Positions 60,060-64,000 of a stretch of 64,000 nt of DNA are shown here, piece by piece (the first letter of the stretch is position 1; each line of letters begins with the position of its first letter). Both the position numbers and the translations under genes were made by a program. The notes under the pieces were generated by a model. It was not told the DNA's origin. It was given only the letters and a program-made list of their open reading frames with translations, and searched no databases. The stretch comes from Blasia pusilla (Eukaryota > Marchantiophyta > Marchantiopsida > Blasiales). The DNA lies in NCBI GenBank assembly GCA_050084515.1, contig CM114272.1:7068001-7132000 (forward strand). The letters are read 5' to 3'.

Positions 60060-61290
60060 AATCCACAATCTAGTGGATTTAAATGCACCTTCAACAATGG
60101 GAAGTAAACAATGCCCAAAATAGGGAACTTCCTCAGAATGGTTTGCTCCTTTAAATAGAAAATTGGCCCAAACTAGGAATAACCTGTACACTTGGGTTCT
60201 CCACTTCCCTAACATTTAATCGTTGGTCTAAGGGTATCAAAGCATATTCTCTCCAGACACGTCGTATGGATGCCTTCTAATCTAATATAATGATGTGACA
60301 TTTAGTTAACTTGGAATTTTAAGATGCCTAATCAATTTGTATATTAATATGAAGTGTAAGAAAGCAACATTTGGTTTAAAGCAACATCTATATTATGAAC
60401 TAATAAAATTTAGATGCTAATTATTCCCTTGGTAACTAATGAGGACTTTTCTATGAAAGACATAATTTTCTTCTACATAAAATTTTGAAAATATTTGAAA
60501 ATTAGTAAGAATTTTGATTAGAATAAATTTATTTCTATTTTTTCGGGTTGGAACATATCACTTATTTTTATGATTTTACTAATATTAATGATCTTAGGAG
60601 GAGAAGGATTCAAGGAAACACATATGCGTGACAAACTTTCCCAAATAATAATAATAATATTTTTTGCAAATGTGCATACCAATTGGAAAAAAATTCATAT
60701 AAGTTGATTTTACAAGGTTGTGTGTAGGATCCACGCATTCTATTTAAGATTGATTAATATTTCCATTTAAATATGAATCAATTCTAGAATTCAAGGAAAA
60801 ATTTAGTAGAATAAGTATTCTTAATAATTTTTGATTTCTATTTCATTTATTTTTTTGTAGATGGAACATTTGTGGGCACTTCCCTTTCTGCTTTCTTGGC
60901 TTTTTAATCGTTTTTGAGAGATATATACTGTAATTAGAAGGTTACAATTTGATTTTTAATATCTTGGGAACATAGCACCCAAATTTAGTGTTTTAAAATG
61001 TATGAAATTTTGTTTTGAATTTAAACCAATTTTGAAAAAATATCCCCCTCATTGTCTATGCATAGTTAGAAAATGCATTTTGAATTAAACAAGATCTAAA
61101 ACTTTTTTAATAAAAAATTTACATTTTAAGAAATAGTAATAAAAAAGAAAAGAAGATAGCTGAAAAGGTTCGTCCGCTTGCCTATTTTCAGTGGGGAAAA
61201 ATGTCGTTGGCCCCCACATTCTAATTTTGTTTTGAAAGATAGGAAAGAGAAAGAAAAAGATCTTTCCCCTCCGCTAATGGCTGAAGTCTA
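60060..61290. other. AT-rich spacer without a recognised feature
   Basis: Low-complexity AT-rich DNA with short A/T runs and no reading frame of interest. Confidence 0.6.
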
Positions 61291-61299
61291 GTCCAGTGT

Positions 61300-64000
61300 A
61301 ATTATACATTCACTCCGAATGGACTTCGGATTCACATCTCGTAGTCCGCAAGGCAAACAACAATAAAACATATGTACGAAAAGCTCGACCGCTTTTTAAA
61401 ACCGCCGCACTTGTCTTCTTTTTCTGTAGTACGTATTGTTTAAATTTAAATAATATATAAAAAGAGAAGCAGCCGGCTATTATTAGATTATTTAAATAGT
61501 ATCAGAGAAGCAGCCCAACCATTTCCCGTCATAAGAAATCGGCGAAGAGTCCAGTGTCCTGAGCGAATCTCTGTCACGGTCGCTTCCGACCGAAGTATTT
61601 AAGTGTGACGGACCGGTTTATGTGGGCGTGAAAGTAAACGTTCTTCCAAAGTTCCAGTTCAAGCGAACCGTGGGACGCTGTCCTCCGGTGACTTCTGACA
61701 CATCATGAAACTTACCAGTTACTACGCAGCAACGAACTTCAACTGTACAGGTCACTCCAGTGAGGCCTACGGGGGTGAGAACGATCGGTAACGAACGCCG
61801 AGTAAGAAGTTTCCAGTTTCTCGTCCGTGGAGGGAGGCGAAATCGACCGGAACCGGTAGTAGACTCGCCGGGAAAGAAAACGCGCGAGTCTGGAGAAAGG
61901 AGAGCAGCGAAGAAACTCGAATGGAAGGAGTTACAACTTGCTCCGTCCGTCCGTACCGTACCGACGGACTCAAACGAGCCGTCATTGCGTGCGATCGGCG
62001 CGAATGTGGATTAGCGCCTCTAATTGGCGATTTACGCATGGGGCATTTCGGGGGAGTGCATGTTCGGGCAATTTGGCTGTCATTGAAGTCATTCCACATA
62101 TAAAAGGCGAAAGGCGCCTCGATCCGGCAAGTGCGTTTAAGTTGGAGAGAATATTTCTAATAATGGACATTTAACTGGGACCAATTGGGGAACGCGAAAG
62201 CTGCTCGTCAGTTAATGCGAATTCGTGAATCTGGTGTGGAAGTCCCGGTTCTCCGCAGCGGCATCGGTCGCCGAGGACTGCCGTGCCTTTCCCTTCCCAG
62301 TTCGGGGGCTCGCTGCCACGCCGGGGATTAATTGGGTATGATTAGGGTAATCAACTACGGGGCGCAGATGAAGAATGGCAGATTAGTGTATCAATTAAGC
62401 CGCGACAGGCGGGGCGAGGTAATCTAACCCGGCGACATGCCGGGTACTGTGGAAGGGGGTGATAGGAAAGGTAGAGTAGAGTAGAGTAGAGTAGAGTAGA
62501 GTAGGGTAGGGTAGGGAACGCTGGTGTAGGGTTGGGGATGGGAACATTGGGAACTCGGGAAGGCGCGGGAGTGGACCGTGGAGGGAGTCGAGGGGAGGAG
62601 AGGAGAGGAGAAGGGAGAACGAATTGACACAATCATACCGATGGTGGGGCCGGACGACGGGGTCTGCGGGCGGGGAGGAGAGGAAGAGAGATCGGTTTGT
62701 CATCAGACAAATGGAGTGCCAGTGGAAAAAGAAAGGGCGAGAAATGAGGAGGACGACGGAAGGTTAGGGTGCGCGAGAAGAGAGGAAAGCGGAAGCGCTG
62801 GGACGGTTTTTCCGTTTTTCGTGTGGGGTGCCCTGTTGCAGAGGGGCTGCATCGCGACCTGCTGTTTGCTGCATTGAGCCCCCGACCTGGAAGGTAGGAG
62901 AAGAAAGGGAAAGGAGGTGTGGGATGTTGGGGGGACGGGGGGACGGAGGGAGGGAGAGAGCGAGAGAGAGAGAGAGAGAGAGGGACTTGGGGGAAGAGGA
63001 GGTGCTGGTGGCGAGTCGTGGCGGGGCCTGGGCTTTTGCTTGCAAGCGTCTAGGACTCTCTGGTAGGGGGAGGACGAGAACAGCATATGTTTTTAAACAT
63101 AGAGGCCGGGGAAGGAAAAATGCATGGTGTTAATCCGCTGCGGCATCGCCATCGTCAGCTCTCGCTGTCTGTCTGCCTGTCTTCCTCAGGGATTAGGAGA
63201 ATTGGTGCTGTTTTTTTGAAAATCATTTCCGAGACACTCTACTCTTCACCTTGCGCAAATGGCGGTGCCTTCTTTCACCACTGTTGACCGCACTCTTCGT
63301 TCCTACCGCTTGGATCGGCTCGTCGTTTTTGTCGATCCATTCTACCATGTCCCGATCGAATTCTGGTAGTTAATCTACATTGACACTCCGTCATTCACTG
63401 CCATCTCGAAAGGTTCCCGAGCCTTCACAAAGCCGGAGAAGGCAGCGAGGCTACTATGAGCTTATCTTGCGATGATTGTTGGTGATCGTAGCGTTTGTTT
63501 CGTGAAATTGTGTGTCTGGTGTTATCTAAACTCACCCGATCTGCGCGATCTGCCTTCAAGTTACCTGCAATTGCTGCATAGTATCGGATCATTTTTGGTT
63601 CACGTTACCCGCAAATTGCCGGCTTTCTGCCTCCTCTGCCGTCCCCTCTATGTTCTCACACAAGAGGGCCATATGATATTGCTCCAGGCTGCCGAGGGTT
63701 TTCCATCAAGTTAAGCCCGAGGTGTTGTTGAGGATCACTCTGCTTTCTCCAATTTGAGTAGATCGCCGATAACTGGTTTGTATCTTTCTCTAGAAAACCC
63801 TCGATCGTCCGTCTTCCCTCCTCTGTCGCACCTAGTCCGTGTCCATCGCAACGAAACGGATTTCCTTCACCTTAAGATCATAGGTTGGGAATTTCTTGTC
63901 CATTTCATTCCTACACACAGGTCGGGCCACTCAGTGCCGACAAGCTGGGAGAAAAGTCAGATCATTACTGTTTCCTGGTTATCGTGCTTTGGTGCCATTT
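61300..64000. promoter_or_regulatory. GC-rich, purine-rich region, probably the 5' side of a gene beyond the window
   Basis: The change from AT-rich to GC-rich DNA at about 61.3-61.5 kb and the GA-rich runs (62580-62620, 62935-62980) mirror the leaders of the S1FA-like and OEP16-like genes. Possible splice signals exist (AAGGTAGG at about 62893; a CT-rich tract ending TTCCTCAG at about 63189). I could not find a coding exon with family motifs. The gene, if present on the + strand, lies mostly downstream. Confidence 0.4.
62465..62515. repeat. GTAGA pentanucleotide microsatellite
   Basis: About five units of GTAGA followed by three GTAGG units. Confidence 0.9.

Noticed and set aside
62351-63086. 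Ser/Pro/Leu-rich frames on the minus strand near the right end
   Set aside because: They result from GA/GTAGA repeats and have no family motifs.

Overview
This window looks like nuclear DNA of a land plant. It holds three intron-type plant loci (an S1FA-family gene, a mitochondrial fatty-acid-synthesis dehydratase locus and an OEP16/Tim17-type gene), long AT-rich spacers, GA/CT-rich 5' leaders, and many LTR retrotransposons together with a CACTA transposon. There are only about three host loci in 64 kb, with wide introns and nested mobile elements. That suggests a medium or large genome. A non-seed plant is possible, but the sequence does not settle the species.

Layout. 1-7.9 kb: AT-rich spacer with one (GA)n tract. 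8.39-10.65 kb (+): two-exon S1FA gene. 10.7-14.6 kb: spacer. 15.2-19.3 kb (+): decayed Ty3/gypsy element E, followed by an inverted gag fragment of a relative; 19.9-20.9 kb carries Helitron-like ends. 21.5-25.4 kb (+): a long leader, then two non-overlapping ORFs on one intron-free stretch: a 91-residue conserved-looking protein and a 170-residue mitochondrial 3-hydroxyacyl-ACP dehydratase (HTD2/mtHD type). 26.7-29.3 kb (-): six-exon OEP16-4-like channel/preprotein-translocase family gene, convergent with the dehydratase locus. 32.6-60 kb: a nest of mobile elements. Two minus-strand Ty3/gypsy elements (A, 32.6-37.7 kb; B, 37.7-about 45 kb) and a third gag-protease fragment (C, 55.8-58.3 kb) belong to one family. 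A separate LTR retroelement with a tRNA-Asp-type primer site (D) is split by a complete 7,964-bp CACTA transposon (46,166-54,129) that carries a 350-bp tandem array. 61.3-64 kb: GC-rich, purine-rich DNA that looks like the promoter/leader side of a gene lying mostly outside the window.

The most notable system is the A/B/C retrotransposon family. Its reconstructed order is gag, protease, a DNMT3-like cytosine-5 methyltransferase with motifs in canonical order, reverse transcriptase, RNase H, integrase, and then a PHD finger at the integrase C-terminus where many plant gypsy elements carry a chromodomain. The methyltransferase and the PHD finger both recur in A and B, so neither is a one-off capture. 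Every copy here is damaged by stops, frameshifts or deletions. The second notable locus is the apparent dicistronic dehydratase gene: a single TGA and 14 sense codons separate its two ORFs in the same frame. HTD2 is also the downstream cistron of a bicistronic mRNA in vertebrates.
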